The notes: generated from the letters alone by a model not told the origin. 64,000 bases of DNA from Bacteroidaceae bacterium (GCA_017933995.1 JAGBKI010000020.1:62001-126000), one strand, 5' to 3'; counted from the stretch's first letter, positions 1-9,728 are shown. A program made the numbers and translations.

Positions 1-1839
1 CAGCTGCGCCGTGCCGCTGACCACAGCGAAGAGGCAGTTCATGATGCCGTTGGTGGTCAGCGTCCAGCCGGTGGCGGGCTGCGCGGCGGAGGTCTTCATA
101 CGCGAGGCTGGCGTCGTGGGCGTCTCGGGCAGCAGGTAGGAGCCGTCGGCGCGGTTCACTATGTCGTAGGTGCCGTCGGCGCGCACGGTGAACTTCCATT
201 GCGAAGCGTCGCCGGCGGGCGCGGTGGGGCCGGTCATATACTGCCCCGCGCCAGTCGACGTGGCGTAGCGCGGGCCGCGCCCCGGTGTGTAGAGGTGGTA
301 CCAGAAACAAGTGTCGGCACTCGTCATCGGTTGGCGCAGTTCGGCCAATTGGGCAGTCATGCGCCGCGCCATGGCGGGCTGTTTCGTGTATACGTTGGAG
401 CTTTCATAGCGGCTGGTGGAAATGTTGTAGAGCTGCGGCGAACTGTTGTAGCCCGTCTCGATGCCCGGCCCCCACACGGTAGCGTTGCCGTTCGACGGCT
501 CGATGTACTTCCAGCGCTTGGTGCGCAGCGACAGCGTGCGATCCTGCGCCATTTCCACCACCCAGTCGCGGCTTGTGGCATCCTCGCCCAGCCACGTCTC
601 GATGTGGTTCTGGCTGTCGTAGGCCGCGCCCACCGGCACGTCGGCCCCGATGAGGGCGGCCAGCGAGGCGATGTCGTCGATGTGCGAAATGAGTGCGTCG
701 CTCACCGCGCCTTCCTTGATGCGCGCGGGCCAGCTGACGATGAACGGCACGGCCGTGCCGGCCTCGAAGGCACTGTACTTGCCGCCACGGAAGGGGCCGC
801 CGGGCTTGTGCGTCCCCACCAGTTCCTCGGCCTGGTCCTGGTAGCCGTCGTCGAGCACGGGGCCGTTGTCGCTCGTCACGATGATGAGCGTGTTGTCGCG
901 CAGGCCCAGGCTGTCGAGGGCGTCGACGATAGCGCCCACCGTGTAGTCAAACTGCAGGATGACGTCGCCGCGCAGGCCCATCGGGCTTTGGCCACGGAAA
1001 CGGTCGGCGGGATAGCGCGGCACGTGCACGTCGTTCGTGCAGAGGTACATGAAGAACGGCTCGTCGCCGCAGCCCGCGATGAAGTCCACCGACTTGACCA
1101 CGATGGAGTCGGCCAGTATCTCGTCGCGCCACACGGCGCGCCCGCCGCCTTTCATATAGCCGATGCGCCCTATGCCGTTGACGATGCTCTGGTTGTGGCC
1201 GTGGCTTGACTTAAGTTTGGTGAGCAGTTCGGGGTTGGTGGCGCCCGTCGGCTCGCCCTCAAAGTTGCTGACGTATGAGACGTAGAGCGGGTTTTCCGGG
1301 TCGTGGTTGGCCACGCGCCCCTGCTCGATGAAAACGCACGGCACGCGGTCGGCCGTGGCCGCCATCAGGTAGTGGTAGTCGAAGCCGATGTCGCGCGGTG
1401 TCCAGTCCAGCTCGGCGTTCCAGTCCTGCTGTCCGCCCACGCTGCCCAGCCCCAGGTGCCACTTGCCAATGGCCGCCGTGCGGTAGCCCGCGCTGTGGAA
1501 CATGTCGGCCAGGGTGTACTGGTCGGGCTTGATGATCATGCCCTCGTTGCCGGGCGCGATGTCGGTGCCTGGGCGGCGGAAGGCGTACTCGCCCGTCAAC
1601 AGCGAGTAGCGCGAGGGAGTGCTGGTCGAGGCGCAGGCGTGGCAGTCGGTGAAGCGCACGCCGTGGGCGGCCAGACTGTCCACGCGGGGCGTCTCGACGC
1701 GTGTCGCACCGTAGCACGACAGGTCGCCGTAGCCCAGGTCGTCGGCCACGAGCAGGATTACGTTGGGGCGTTCCACGCTTTGCGCCAGTGCCGTGGCGGC
1801 CACGCCGAGGCAAGGCAGGAGGAGGTGTTGGGATTTCAT
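1..1839 (-). CDS. Sulfatase, serine-type, exported (partial: 3' end outside window)
   Basis: Arylsulfatase-superfamily hydrolase that removes sulfate esters from glycans or related substrates. It reads in one frame from ATG at 1839 to the window edge (613 codons), so the C-terminus is missing. A signal peptide ends near residue 20 (ATALAQ). Metal ligands are visible in VADDLGYG (D33, D34). The modification motif is S73-T-P-S-R77, so the formylglycine precursor is a serine and activation would need a radical-SAM anaerobic maturase (not in the window). GKWHLG and TSDNGP are further family motifs. After about residue 530 there is an extra region with short beta-type repeats, a probable accessory domain. 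It lies 88 nt after the PD40 lipoprotein gene on the same strand, possibly in one operon. Substrate unknown. Confidence 0.9.
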   Translation of the reverse strand, partial: MKSQHLLLPCLGVAATALAQSVERPNVILLVADDLGYGDLSCYGATRVETPRVDSLAAHGVRFTDCHACASTSTPSRYSLLTGEYAFRRPGTDIAPGNEGMIIKPDQYTLADMFHSAGYRTAAIGKWHLGLGSVGGQQDWNAELDWTPRDIGFDYHYLMAATADRVPCVFIEQGRVANHDPENPLYVSYVSNFEGEPTGATNPELLTKLKSSHGHNQSIVNGIGRIGYMKGGGRAVWRDEILADSIVVKSVDFIAGCGDEPFFMYLCTNDVHVPRYPADRFRGQSPMGLRGDVILQFDYTVGAIVDALDSLGLRDNTLIIVTSDNGPVLDDGYQDQAEELVGTHKPGGPFRGGKYSAFEAGTAVPFIVSWPARIKEGAVSDALISHIDDIASLAALIGADVPVGAAYDSQNHIETWLGEDATSRDWVVEMAQDRTLSLRTKRWKYIEPSNGNATVWGPGIETGYNSSPQLYNISTSRYESSNVYTKQPAMARRMTAQLAELRQPMTSADTCFWYHLYTPGRGPRYATSTGAGQYMTGPTAPAGDASQWKFTVRADGTYDIVNRADGSYLLPETPTTPASRMKTSAAQPATGWTLTTNGIMNCLFAVVSGTAQL

Positions 1840-1927
1840 CTGTTTATAAGTTTATCAATTTATTAAGTCGTGCTGTGTTGGTTGTCAGCAATTGTAGCAA
1901 TACCTGCGTTCGCCCGTGCTTGTTCTC

Positions 1928-3466
1928 TTAGCGGCTCAAATAGGTGGCCTGCCCGGCGACCTCGTCGTCGTAGATGACGGCGCGCAGCTGGTCGGGACTG
2001 AGCGGCACGCGCGAGCGGGTCAGTTCGGGCACGTTGTAGCTCTTGAAGAACAGGCGGTGGTATTCGGGGTCTTCCTGCGGCAGGATGAAGGCTTTGCGGG
2101 GCCGCCCGTCGCGGTCGAAATAGGCGATGGCGGGGCGGGTGAAGTTGGCGTCCTCGCGGCGGCTGGAGAAGGCAATCCACCGCCCGTTGCTGCTCCAGGT
2201 GTGGTAGCTGTCCTGCTCGGGGCTGTTGGCGGCGGTGAGGGGGTAGACGCGGCCGGTCTGAAGATCCTTGACCCACTGCTCGCTGTCGCCGTGCCAGATG
2301 TGGAACTGGCCGTAGCCGCCGAGGGTGAAGAGGAGGTAACGCCCGTCGGGGCTGACGCGCGGCACGGTGGCGCTCTGGCCTCCGCCTATCGTGTCGCAGC
2401 GCACCTCAATCTGCGGCTCGCCGAAGCGGCGCGTCGTGGGGTCGAACGTGAGGCTGTAGATGTTGTAGCGCAGGCTGTCGTGGAGTTGCATCACGATGTC
2501 GGGGCGCACGCTGTCGGGCTTGCCGACGAAACTGTCGACGTGGGCCATGCAGTAGTAGAGTTTCCGCCCGTCGGGCGCCCAGCAGGGGAAGGTCTCCATG
2601 TCGAGGTCGGTCTTGAGGATGTTGGTGAGCGTGCCGCGCTCGGCGTCGTAGAAGACGAGGTCGCTGCCGTAGTCGACCACCTCAATCTTGTTTTGGTTGC
2701 GCATCTGGAAAGCCTGGCCGGTGAGGTTGCTGGAGAAGACGACCCAGGGCTGCGTGGGGTGCCACGTGGGGTAGACGCAGTTGGAGAGCACGGAGTCGAC
2801 CTTCATGTTCATCTTGCGGACCTTGCCGTCCTGGATGAAGACGGTGCCGCCGTGCTTGGCGCGGACGTGGAAGAGCATGCGTTTCGTGTCGTATGCCTGG
2901 TAGTTGTGGCAGTTCACGCAGTGGTTGTTGTCCTCCTCGTAGTCGCGGTTGTTTTCGTAGATGGTGAACTCATCGAACGTCTCCAGGTCGCGCTGGTAGA
3001 GGCCGAGCTGGCGGTAGAGTTCGTAGCTGGGTTCGATGAGGCGGTAGGAGAGGTAGCGGTCGATGTTGTCGGGAGCGACGTCGAGCGACCAGGCGGGGAA
3101 ACTCACCCACGCGCCGTCGCGGCGGGCGTAGAGGGTGACGCTGAGCGTCTGTCCCTTGGATGCCTGCAACAGCCTGCGCCACTCGGCGGGGTCGAACTGC
3201 AATTTGGCGTCGCTGCCAGCGGCGGCCACGATTTCGCCCGCCTTGCCGCGCACGGCGGCCACGAAAGCGTCGCCCTCGTTCTCGGAGAGGAAGTTGAGCG
3301 GGGCGATGTTGGGCGGCACGGTGACGTCGATGTAGTCGGGATAGATGGCGGCCTGTTCCTTGACGGGCGTAGCGCCGTCGGGCACACGCGCCTCGGGGGC
3401 GCAGGCGGCCAGGCCGGCGAGTGCCAAGAGGGCAACGAGGAGGTATCGGGTGGGAAGGGGTTTCAT
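1928..3466 (-). CDS. TolB-like (PD40) beta-propeller lipoprotein with one c-type heme motif
   Basis: The 512-residue protein has a lipoprotein signal (LAGLAAC, Cys at about 22). An N-terminal domain is followed near residue 180 by C-V-N-C-H, a CxxCH c-type heme attachment motif. The rest has PD40/WD40-like blades, for example PTWHPTQPWVVFSSN, FPCWAPDGRKLYY, VSPDGRYLLFTLGG and TWSSNGRWIAFSSRR. It is therefore predicted to be a membrane-anchored periplasmic or surface protein. Function is unknown; the heme suggests electron transfer or sensing, but only one CxxCH is present. It follows the DUF6057-type gene by 122 nt and precedes the sulfatase by 88 nt. I recall this pairing with DUF6057 from Bacteroidales genomes but could not check it. 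Confidence 0.8.
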   Translation of the reverse strand: MKPLPTRYLLVALLALAGLAACAPEARVPDGATPVKEQAAIYPDYIDVTVPPNIAPLNFLSENEGDAFVAAVRGKAGEIVAAAGSDAKLQFDPAEWRRLLQASKGQTLSVTLYARRDGAWVSFPAWSLDVAPDNIDRYLSYRLIEPSYELYRQLGLYQRDLETFDEFTIYENNRDYEEDNNHCVNCHNYQAYDTKRMLFHVRAKHGGTVFIQDGKVRKMNMKVDSVLSNCVYPTWHPTQPWVVFSSNLTGQAFQMRNQNKIEVVDYGSDLVFYDAERGTLTNILKTDLDMETFPCWAPDGRKLYYCMAHVDSFVGKPDSVRPDIVMQLHDSLRYNIYSLTFDPTTRRFGEPQIEVRCDTIGGGQSATVPRVSPDGRYLLFTLGGYGQFHIWHGDSEQWVKDLQTGRVYPLTAANSPEQDSYHTWSSNGRWIAFSSRREDANFTRPAIAYFDRDGRPRKAFILPQEDPEYHRLFFKSYNVPELTRSRVPLSPDQLRAVIYDDEVAGQATYLSR

Positions 3467-3588
3467 CGGGATTGGGAACGGGGATATACGGGAGGCACGC
3501 TCATGTCGCTTGGCGGCGATGGCGAATTGCCAGGTAGCCAGACACGGTGCCTCTACTTTTAATTATAATATTTATTATTAATTAAAAA

Positions 3589-5367
3589 CTAGTTCACCCC
3601 CGCGCTCTCCTGCTTGCGAACCTGCTCGGGGTTGTTGTTCTCGCAATAGTAGTAGTACACATACGTGCCCAGCCACTGGTCGCGCAGTTCGCGGCGCATC
3701 GCCTCCTTGTCCTTGGCAATCGGGGCGACGTCGCGGCTGAACGCGGCGATGGTCTGCTGCACCATAGGGCTGATGCCGGGGTATCTCTTGAGGAAGTTCT
3801 CCCCGCCGTGCTTGATGCTGTAGATGACCAGTGCCTGCTGCATACACTCGGGCAGCGGCCAGCCCTTGGCCACGAACACATCCGCGCGGGGGATGAAGGC
3901 CGCAAGGTCCTTACTGTAGAGGCAGGCGGCGGCGGAGGTGCGCAGCACCTCGTCGGGACCCTCGGTGAGACCCATATTGTAGCCCAAGAAAGTGGGCTTG
4001 CGGAAATTCTGCTCGAAGCGGTGGGGGTCGCGGGGCGTGAGGCGGCGGATATGGGCGAACTCATTGTCCTCGTCCAAACGGTCGGGACGGCCCACATACT
4101 GCGCGATGCGCTCGCAGAACGCACCCTCAAAGGGGTTGGCGCCGATGACGGCCAGGTACTTGCGCACCAGGCGGTCCTCGCCGTTGAGCAGGGCGGCCTT
4201 GCACATCGTCTTGAGCCAGTGGAGACGCTGGCCGGCAATGACGGTCTGCTCGAATGCCTCGTGGTAGGCGGGGTTCAGCAAGCCGGCGGCCAGGTTGCAG
4301 TCGGGCACGAACAGGGCGTACTCGTCGGCGGGCATCTCGTGGTCGAACGTCACCTTGGGGAAGTCGAAAGGCAGGCTGAACACCTGCTCAAGCAGGGCGT
4401 CCTCGTGCTCAAGGGCGATGGCGTAGTAGGCCGCCACGGAGCGTGTGGGGTACTTCGGCCTCATCGCCACGTCGGTCATGCCCTCCCAGTCCTGCTCCTC
4501 AAGCAGACGCTGCATCTGCGCCGTGGCCAACACACTGTCCACATAGCCCACGTGCGGCGTCACCACAGCGGCGGCCACAGCCAGCACGGGGATGGCCAGC
4601 GGTGCGTACCAAGGGGCGGCATCCTCCGACCGCCGCGCCTGAAGGAGCAGCAGGGCCGACACCATATATATAATAAGGAGTCCCGTGAGCCACAACGCCG
4701 CAACGAAATGCAGCGCGGTGTACGCCCAGACGGCGGCTGAGACCGTGGCGATACCGACGGCAGCGAAGCCTACAAGACGGGCCGTGCGCGGGATAATCGG
4801 GGCGCGCTTATCGGTGAACGTCCGAACGGCGGCGAACACAGCCACCACACCGAGGACGAGCGTAGGCAGCAGCACCACCATTGACGGCTCGCTTCTGAAA
4901 TACAGGCTGAAACCGCGCCACGGCAGCCAGGCGAAAAACAGCAGCGGCAGCACATACGCCGCCCACGCCCAGCGACCTTTTAGGCGCAATCCCTGCGACA
5001 GCAGCGCGCCGGTCGCGGCAAGCACGGCGGCGAGCAGCAGGCCGCCAACAACGGGGTATCTCATCGGCAGCAGCAGCCAGCGCGCGGCGTAAAACAGCGA
5101 ACCGAAAACCCCGTCAGTGAGGAACTTCATCTGCATAGCGTTGGCGGACACGTAACTGTCCTGCTCCACACGCCACATCACGTCACCCCACAGCCACGAG
5201 GCCAGCAGCCAAAATGCCGCCAAAGCCAAACAGGCCGTTACCAGAGTTCCAGCTCGGAAAGTCTTGGCTTTAGTTTTTCCGCCCGCCTCGCGTTTCGGGA
5301 CAGCAATGGACGCAGCCGTTTTCCTTGGTGGCGCGGGGCGACTACCAGACTGCTTTTTTCTGTTCAT
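3589..5367 (-). CDS. DUF6057-like multi-pass membrane protein
   Basis: 592 residues. A basic N-terminus rich in Lys, Arg, Pro and Ala (about 45 residues) precedes roughly seven hydrophobic helices between residues 45 and 275. A soluble alpha-helical half follows, with TPR-like helices from LLEEQDWEGM onward. No catalytic motif was recognised. The architecture matches what I know as DUF6057, a Bacteroidales family found next to PD40/TolB-like lipoproteins; the family call rests on recall. The gene is first of three on this strand and no -7 box is clear upstream. A TATATAATAAGGAG motif lies inside it at 4664-4680, read in the opposite direction to the gene. Confidence 0.65.
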   Translation of the reverse strand: MNRKKQSGSRPAPPRKTAASIAVPKREAGGKTKAKTFRAGTLVTACLALAAFWLLASWLWGDVMWRVEQDSYVSANAMQMKFLTDGVFGSLFYAARWLLLPMRYPVVGGLLLAAVLAATGALLSQGLRLKGRWAWAAYVLPLLFFAWLPWRGFSLYFRSEPSMVVLLPTLVLGVVAVFAAVRTFTDKRAPIIPRTARLVGFAAVGIATVSAAVWAYTALHFVAALWLTGLLIIYMVSALLLLQARRSEDAAPWYAPLAIPVLAVAAAVVTPHVGYVDSVLATAQMQRLLEEQDWEGMTDVAMRPKYPTRSVAAYYAIALEHEDALLEQVFSLPFDFPKVTFDHEMPADEYALFVPDCNLAAGLLNPAYHEAFEQTVIAGQRLHWLKTMCKAALLNGEDRLVRKYLAVIGANPFEGAFCERIAQYVGRPDRLDEDNEFAHIRRLTPRDPHRFEQNFRKPTFLGYNMGLTEGPDEVLRTSAAACLYSKDLAAFIPRADVFVAKGWPLPECMQQALVIYSIKHGGENFLKRYPGISPMVQQTIAAFSRDVAPIAKDKEAMRRELRDQWLGTYVYYYYCENNNPEQVRKQESAGVN

Positions 5368-5543
5368 ATCAACGAAAAGGATGTCTGCAAAATGTTACAA
5401 AAGTTTCCAGCGGCGAAAATACACATTTCTTTCGTGTATGCAAGTTTCCCGTCCTTCTTTTCATGCCCGACACCCCACACAGCGTCACTTCCCGCCCACA
5501 AGTAAAGGAGTTTCCCGCTGCGCCACACCTGCTACTGCATAAG

Positions 5544-5577
5544 AAAAGGCACACCCAAAGCGGATGCGCCTTTTTTT
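5544..5577. terminator. Hairpin with flanking A and T tracts
   Basis: AAAAGGC pairs with GCCTTTT around a partly paired middle, followed by a T run on the plus strand and an A run on the other side, so it could act in either direction. It lies just past the end of the minus-strand gene 5607-6056. Confidence 0.6.
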
Positions 5578-5606
5578 ATCAAGGACATAAACATACAAGA
5601 CGAAAA

Positions 5607-6056
5607 CTACCGCTCCATCAAGTTCTCCCAAAAGGTTTCCAAGTCTTGATCTAAACCTGAAAGTAACTCCCCGTCGAGAACAATGCGGTCGCTGTCCACC
5701 ACATAGAGATCGGCCACGGTCTCGTGCTCGTAATCTTGAAGAACAATCGAAAAGGGTTGCAGGATACCCATAGCCTCGATTTCTTCGCGCAAGCTGTTTA
5801 TGGCACGTTGCAACATAAGGATGGCGGCATCATAGAAACCCTCGCGCGTGTCGCCGACCCACTCTCCGATGACACCACTGGCCACGCAGTTGTCGTTGTC
5901 ATCAAACACGCACACCTCACCATTCTCTGGCTTAAGCTGTATGGCGAGGTCGGTCACGGGGAGCGCATCCTCGCTTGCTGGAAAGTGCTGAGTAGCTTGC
6001 AGCAGCACGCTACGCAATTGGTCAATCGTTGGATTGGAAAGATCTTTCTGGGACAT
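5607..6056 (-). CDS. Small acidic conserved hypothetical protein
   Basis: 149 residues, acidic, with no signal peptide or membrane segment, so probably cytoplasmic. It looks like a two-part alpha/beta fold: an N-terminal part containing VCVFDDNDNCVASGVIG and a C-terminal part containing DLYVVDSDRIVLDGELL. No catalytic motif or known domain was recognised. It is probably monocistronic: a -7 box (TACTTTTG) lies at 6074-6081 on the same strand and a hairpin terminator at 5544-5577. Codon use looks like its neighbours. Function unknown. Confidence 0.75.
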   Translation of the reverse strand: MSQKDLSNPTIDQLRSVLLQATQHFPASEDALPVTDLAIQLKPENGEVCVFDDNDNCVASGVIGEWVGDTREGFYDAAILMLQRAINSLREEIEAMGILQPFSIVLQDYEHETVADLYVVDSDRIVLDGELLSGLDQDLETFWENLMER

Positions 6057-6073
6057 TGTTCGTCAATTTTCGC

Positions 6074-6105
6074 CAAAAGTACAAACTATCTTTTACGCAC
6101 GCAAG
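6074..6105 (-). promoter_or_regulatory. Promoter of the 5607-6056 gene
   Basis: The minus strand reads TACTTTTG at 6081-6074, an exact TAnnTTTG -7 box. A CTTG, one mismatch from TTTG, lies 20 nt upstream at 6105-6102. The start codon at 6056 leaves a short leader. Confidence 0.5.
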
Positions 6106-6222
6106 CGCAAACGCGTTATATTTTCTATCGGAGCAGCTATCCGTGCCTTCCGAGAGGTGCCACAGTGTCCCGTCTGTGAGCGAAAAAGGAGCAGAAAACT
6201 TCACCGTTTCGCGGGAACGGGC

Positions 6223-6230
6223 TATTTTTG
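6223..6230 (+). promoter_or_regulatory. Possible -7 box for the CBM9-like gene
   Basis: TATTTTTG matches TAnnTTTG about 95 nt upstream of the start at 6326. No TTTG is present at the expected -33 distance, so support is partial. Confidence 0.35.
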
Positions 6231-6325
6231 TCGGCAAAAGAGCAAATTGCTCACCAAAGACGCCATGTGGGCAAAGCCCATGCCCGTAGGCACAACCGAA
6301 TGAAAAAACTTAAACTCTAACAAGG

Positions 6326-7414
6326 ATGCGAACCACCACCTATTTGCTGACAGCCATTCTGGCCGCTTTCACTTTGTGCCTGCGCATATCCGCGCAGCCC
6401 TCAACCATGCCCGACTACACGCAGCGCTATGCCGCACGCCTCACGCCGCCGCCCGTCTATCGCTGCCAGTACACAGCTGTGCCTCCCGTCATAGACGGTT
6501 TGGCCAACGATTCTGTTTGGCTGGCCGCCGAGCCGCTGCAACCCTTGCAGGACATTCAAGGAGCTTCTATGCCCGCCCCTACCCTGCCCACGGAAATCCG
6601 TATGCTCTGGGATGAACGCAACCTATATGTCACTGCCACGCTCACAGAGCCTTTCGTCCGCGCCAAGCTCGATGAGCACGATGCCATCGTGTGGCACGAC
6701 AACGACTTCGAGGTATTCCTCGATCCCGACGGGGATGGAGAGAATTATTTTGAGATTGAAGTAAACGCGCTTGGCACGGTGTTCGAGCTCATGCTGTCGC
6801 ACCCTTATCGCAGCGGGGGCAAATTTTTCTCTGCTTGGGACTGCCCTGGGCTGCAAAGCGCCGTAAGTGTACGCGGCACGCTCAACGACAGCAGCGACCG
6901 CGACACCAGCTGGATCGTCGAGCTGGCCATTCCTCACAAAGCCCTCAGTGTGTCGTTCGACGACGCGTTGAAACAGAGCCGCCTTTGGCGCGTGAATTTC
7001 TCGCGAGTGGAGTGGCTCAAAGACGGAGGGCCAGAAGGAAACTGGGTGTGGGCACCAACTGGCATGGTGGACATCCACATGCCTGAACGTTGGGGCTATG
7101 TCTATCTGGAAGGCGGTCCAGCACCCACCGACGCACAAACGATCGTCGAAAAACCCTACAAAGACGAAGTATACAACCTTCTGTGGACGCTTTTCTATGC
7201 CCAACAAGACGCTTGGAACGCCAATCACCGTTACATCGACCGCCTGAGCGGCTTCAAACTCAAGGCCAAAGAGCTGGGTGTGCTACCAGAGGATTGGTGG
7301 CTCACCGTGAGCACAACGCGCTACAGCTTTGTATTTTCTGTTGGCCCCGACGGAGAACCCGTTTACCAACTCAACGATCGCGGGCACTTCAGCGTGATGA
7401 AAAAAACCGAATAA
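6326..7414 (+). CDS. Exported carbohydrate-binding family 9-like protein
   Basis: 362 residues with a signal peptide ending near residue 23 (RISAQ). The body matches the CBM9-like fold: YTAVPPVIDGLANDSVW, then TEIRMLWDERNLYVTATL, then HDNDFEVFLDPDGDGENYFEIEVNALG, and WRVNFSRVEW, in the usual order. The DPDGDGENY stretch is the typical acidic loop. A C-terminal region of about 90 residues follows. Proteins of this kind in Bacteroidota are stand-alone periplasmic or surface proteins that probably bind sugars; catalysis is not established. It is a single gene, convergent with the TonB receptor and separated from it by a hairpin terminator. Confidence 0.8.
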   Translation: MRTTTYLLTAILAAFTLCLRISAQPSTMPDYTQRYAARLTPPPVYRCQYTAVPPVIDGLANDSVWLAAEPLQPLQDIQGASMPAPTLPTEIRMLWDERNLYVTATLTEPFVRAKLDEHDAIVWHDNDFEVFLDPDGDGENYFEIEVNALGTVFELMLSHPYRSGGKFFSAWDCPGLQSAVSVRGTLNDSSDRDTSWIVELAIPHKALSVSFDDALKQSRLWRVNFSRVEWLKDGGPEGNWVWAPTGMVDIHMPERWGYVYLEGGPAPTDAQTIVEKPYKDEVYNLLWTLFYAQQDAWNANHRYIDRLSGFKLKAKELGVLPEDWWLTVSTTRYSFVFSVGPDGEPVYQLNDRGHFSVMKKTE

Positions 7415-7493
7415 ACACCGTTCTTTACAAGAACGGCTGAATCCTGGCTGGGCGGCATACCAGAAGCAGGCCACACAGCACATCACAAACCCC

Positions 7494-7551
7494 TGCGGGG
7501 TTGCACGGCAGAGGGACAAGGCTCCCTCGCACGTGCAACCCCGCTGGCCTT
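7494..7551. terminator. Bidirectional hairpin between convergent genes
   Basis: GGGGTTGCACG pairs with CGTGCAACCCC across about 25 nt, between the convergent ends of the CBM9-like and TonB-receptor genes. The CAACCCCGCTGG segment recurs near 62753, so this may be a dispersed repeat acting as a terminator. Confidence 0.55.
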
Positions 7552-7570
7552 TTCTACGTCGATGGTGCGC

Positions 7571-9688
7571 CTAAAACGGCACGGTAACGCGCAGAGTAAC
7601 GTTGCGTCCAGGACCGCATACGCCCATACGTCCCGTCACAGGGTTCACGCCTGCGTATTTAAGACGGCTGAGGTGGGATTGGTAGGCACGGTTGGCGAGG
7701 TTCTCGCAAATCAGCAGCACTTCGGCCACCTTACGCCCACGCAACAACACATCGCTACCTGCCGAGAGGCTCAGAAGCGTGTAGGAAGGCGTGGCCGTCT
7801 CGGTGGCATCAGCCTCATAGAAATGCCCCTGCCGCAAGTTGCATTCCAGCCCTACGGCCACGAAGGCGTTGTGTGCCGCCAGCGCACCCTTGCGCCACAA
7901 GCGTCGCGGCTCGTGAGCCACCTCCCACTTCAGCTCGCTGTTCCAGCGCGGAGCGGGTGTCAGCGGCAAGGAGCGTTCGGGTGCGGGGCGATGCAGTTGC
8001 GTAGCGCGGACAAACGCGAACGTGTTTTGGAAGTGCAGGCTGTGAATCGGGTGGAAATCAAGCCCTGCTTCGAAGCCCCGGAGGCAGGCGTCGCCGCTGG
8101 CATACTCGTAGAAGGGCAGGTCGTCAGACTCTTGGCCATTGCGACGAGCGTAGACATAGTGGTCGATGCGGCTAACGAACAAGGCGACCTGCGCTGAGAC
8201 AAAGTGCCCCACATAGTCAGCACCGAGGTCGGCTTGCAAACTGCGCTCGGCATGGAGACGGGAGTTGCCCACCTCGTAACGCACCGTACCCTCGTGCTCG
8301 CCGTTCGAGCCAAGTTCGGCTAAGTTGGGTGCCCTGAAACCGCGTGCCACGTTGAGGCGCACATCCAGTCCCCGCGCGGCGTGCCACACCGCCCCAAGAC
8401 TACCAGTAAGCCCATCGAAGTGGCGGCGGAAGTCCGTGAAACGCAAAACGCCGTCCTCGGAAAGCCCCTCGCTGTGGAGCGCTCGGCGGTCGTAGCGCAG
8501 ACCGCCACTCAAGAGGAAGGCACCAAGCCGTTGGGTGCCCGTGACAAAGAAGCCGACATCAGCGAGAGCGTAAGCGGGAATCAGATATTCGTCCCCCTTG
8601 TTGAGCGAACGCTGCCACATGCCATTGACACCCGCATGAAGCCGCGCGGCATCTGAGAGCGGGAGAGTATAGCGCAAGTCGTAGGTCAGGGTGTGCTGCT
8701 GGAAATAGAGTGCGTAGTCGCGAGGTGAATCCTCGTACTCCTGACGGCAGTTCTGCTGGTAGCCCACAATAGCAGCAAGCGTGCCGTGCCCCACGCGCTG
8801 TAAATGGTCGAGCACGGCTTTGTAGTGGGCCACTTGCTGAAAGGGTAACGACTTGCCGTAGGATCTTGCACGCCAGCCTTCGGGGGCTTCGAGTCCCCCT
8901 GTCTCCTCATCGCGCTCGCCCTCAACAATGCCGGGCGTCAAGTGGTAGTAGCCAAGTGTGAGCAACGAGTGTCCCCAGTTCCTTTGCAAGCCCAAGCGCG
9001 CACGAGCAGCCTGCTGACGAAATTGCGAGCCCGGCACATAACCGTCGCGTGGCGTCTTGTAGGCGTGAGCCAGTGTCTGCGACCAGCGCGCATCCCACAC
9101 GAAACCGCCCCGATTTCCTGCATAATTGGCCGTATAGGCCATCGCGCCGCCGTTGGTTTGGTAGGTCGCCTCCAGCGAGCCGTCCGATTGGCCCTCGGCC
9201 ATTAACGGAGCGGGGCGGAACACGATGACTCCAGCCATGGCGTCAGAGCCATACATCAGTGAGGCAGGGCCTTTGAGTATCTCCACGCTGTGAACACCCG
9301 CAGCGTCAATCTCAAGTCCGTGTTCATCGCCCCACTGCTGCCCCTCTTGCCTCACGCCGTCGGCCACGCTCACCACACGGTTGTAGCCCAGTCCCCGAAT
9401 GACGGGCTTGGCAATGCCGTTGCCAGTGGTGACTGCCGAAACACCTGGCTGGCGGGCGATTGCCGTCACGATGTTAAGGGAAGGGACATGGCGCAACTCG
9501 GCGTGGCGCACTAGGGAGGTGGGTACGGGGGTGTCTTTCAGGCGCGTGGCTCCAGCCACACCCGTGACACGCGCTTCGCCTAGTGCCACGTGACCAAAGA
9601 ACATATCGGTTGTGTCTGCCGCTTCCTGTGCGCGCAGACCAACAGTTGCCGTCAGTAACAACGGCAAGAAAAAGTTTTTTGCTGTCAT
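7571..9688 (-). CDS. TonB-dependent receptor, ZnuD-like
   Basis: 705-residue outer-membrane receptor with a signal peptide (ATVGLRAQE), a plug domain (VTAIARQPGVSAVTTGNG, VIRGLGYNRVVSVADGVRQ, GPASLMYGSDAMAGVI) and a 22-strand-type barrel ending in LRVTVPF with a terminal Phe. Near residue 450 the stretch ELGSNGEHEGTVRYEVGN resembles the zinc receptor ZnuD (NGxHxGT...GN). Unlike SusC it has no N-terminal carboxypeptidase-like domain and no SusD partner. It follows the small Cys/His-rich membrane gene at 9729-10103 by 40 nt and is probably cotranscribed with it. Zinc, another transition metal or heme is the likely ligand; this is inference. Confidence 0.85.
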   Translation of the reverse strand: MTAKNFFLPLLLTATVGLRAQEAADTTDMFFGHVALGEARVTGVAGATRLKDTPVPTSLVRHAELRHVPSLNIVTAIARQPGVSAVTTGNGIAKPVIRGLGYNRVVSVADGVRQEGQQWGDEHGLEIDAAGVHSVEILKGPASLMYGSDAMAGVIVFRPAPLMAEGQSDGSLEATYQTNGGAMAYTANYAGNRGGFVWDARWSQTLAHAYKTPRDGYVPGSQFRQQAARARLGLQRNWGHSLLTLGYYHLTPGIVEGERDEETGGLEAPEGWRARSYGKSLPFQQVAHYKAVLDHLQRVGHGTLAAIVGYQQNCRQEYEDSPRDYALYFQQHTLTYDLRYTLPLSDAARLHAGVNGMWQRSLNKGDEYLIPAYALADVGFFVTGTQRLGAFLLSGGLRYDRRALHSEGLSEDGVLRFTDFRRHFDGLTGSLGAVWHAARGLDVRLNVARGFRAPNLAELGSNGEHEGTVRYEVGNSRLHAERSLQADLGADYVGHFVSAQVALFVSRIDHYVYARRNGQESDDLPFYEYASGDACLRGFEAGLDFHPIHSLHFQNTFAFVRATQLHRPAPERSLPLTPAPRWNSELKWEVAHEPRRLWRKGALAAHNAFVAVGLECNLRQGHFYEADATETATPSYTLLSLSAGSDVLLRGRKVAEVLLICENLANRAYQSHLSRLKYAGVNPVTGRMGVCGPGRNVTLRVTVPF

Positions 9689-9728
9689 AAATAGAATGGG
9701 AAATGTGTACGTGTTGAATCAATAACTA

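Noticed and set aside
1916-3562. 548-codon open frame on the plus strand
   Set aside because: Antisense shadow of the PD40 lipoprotein gene, which has a lipobox, CxxCH and propeller repeats.
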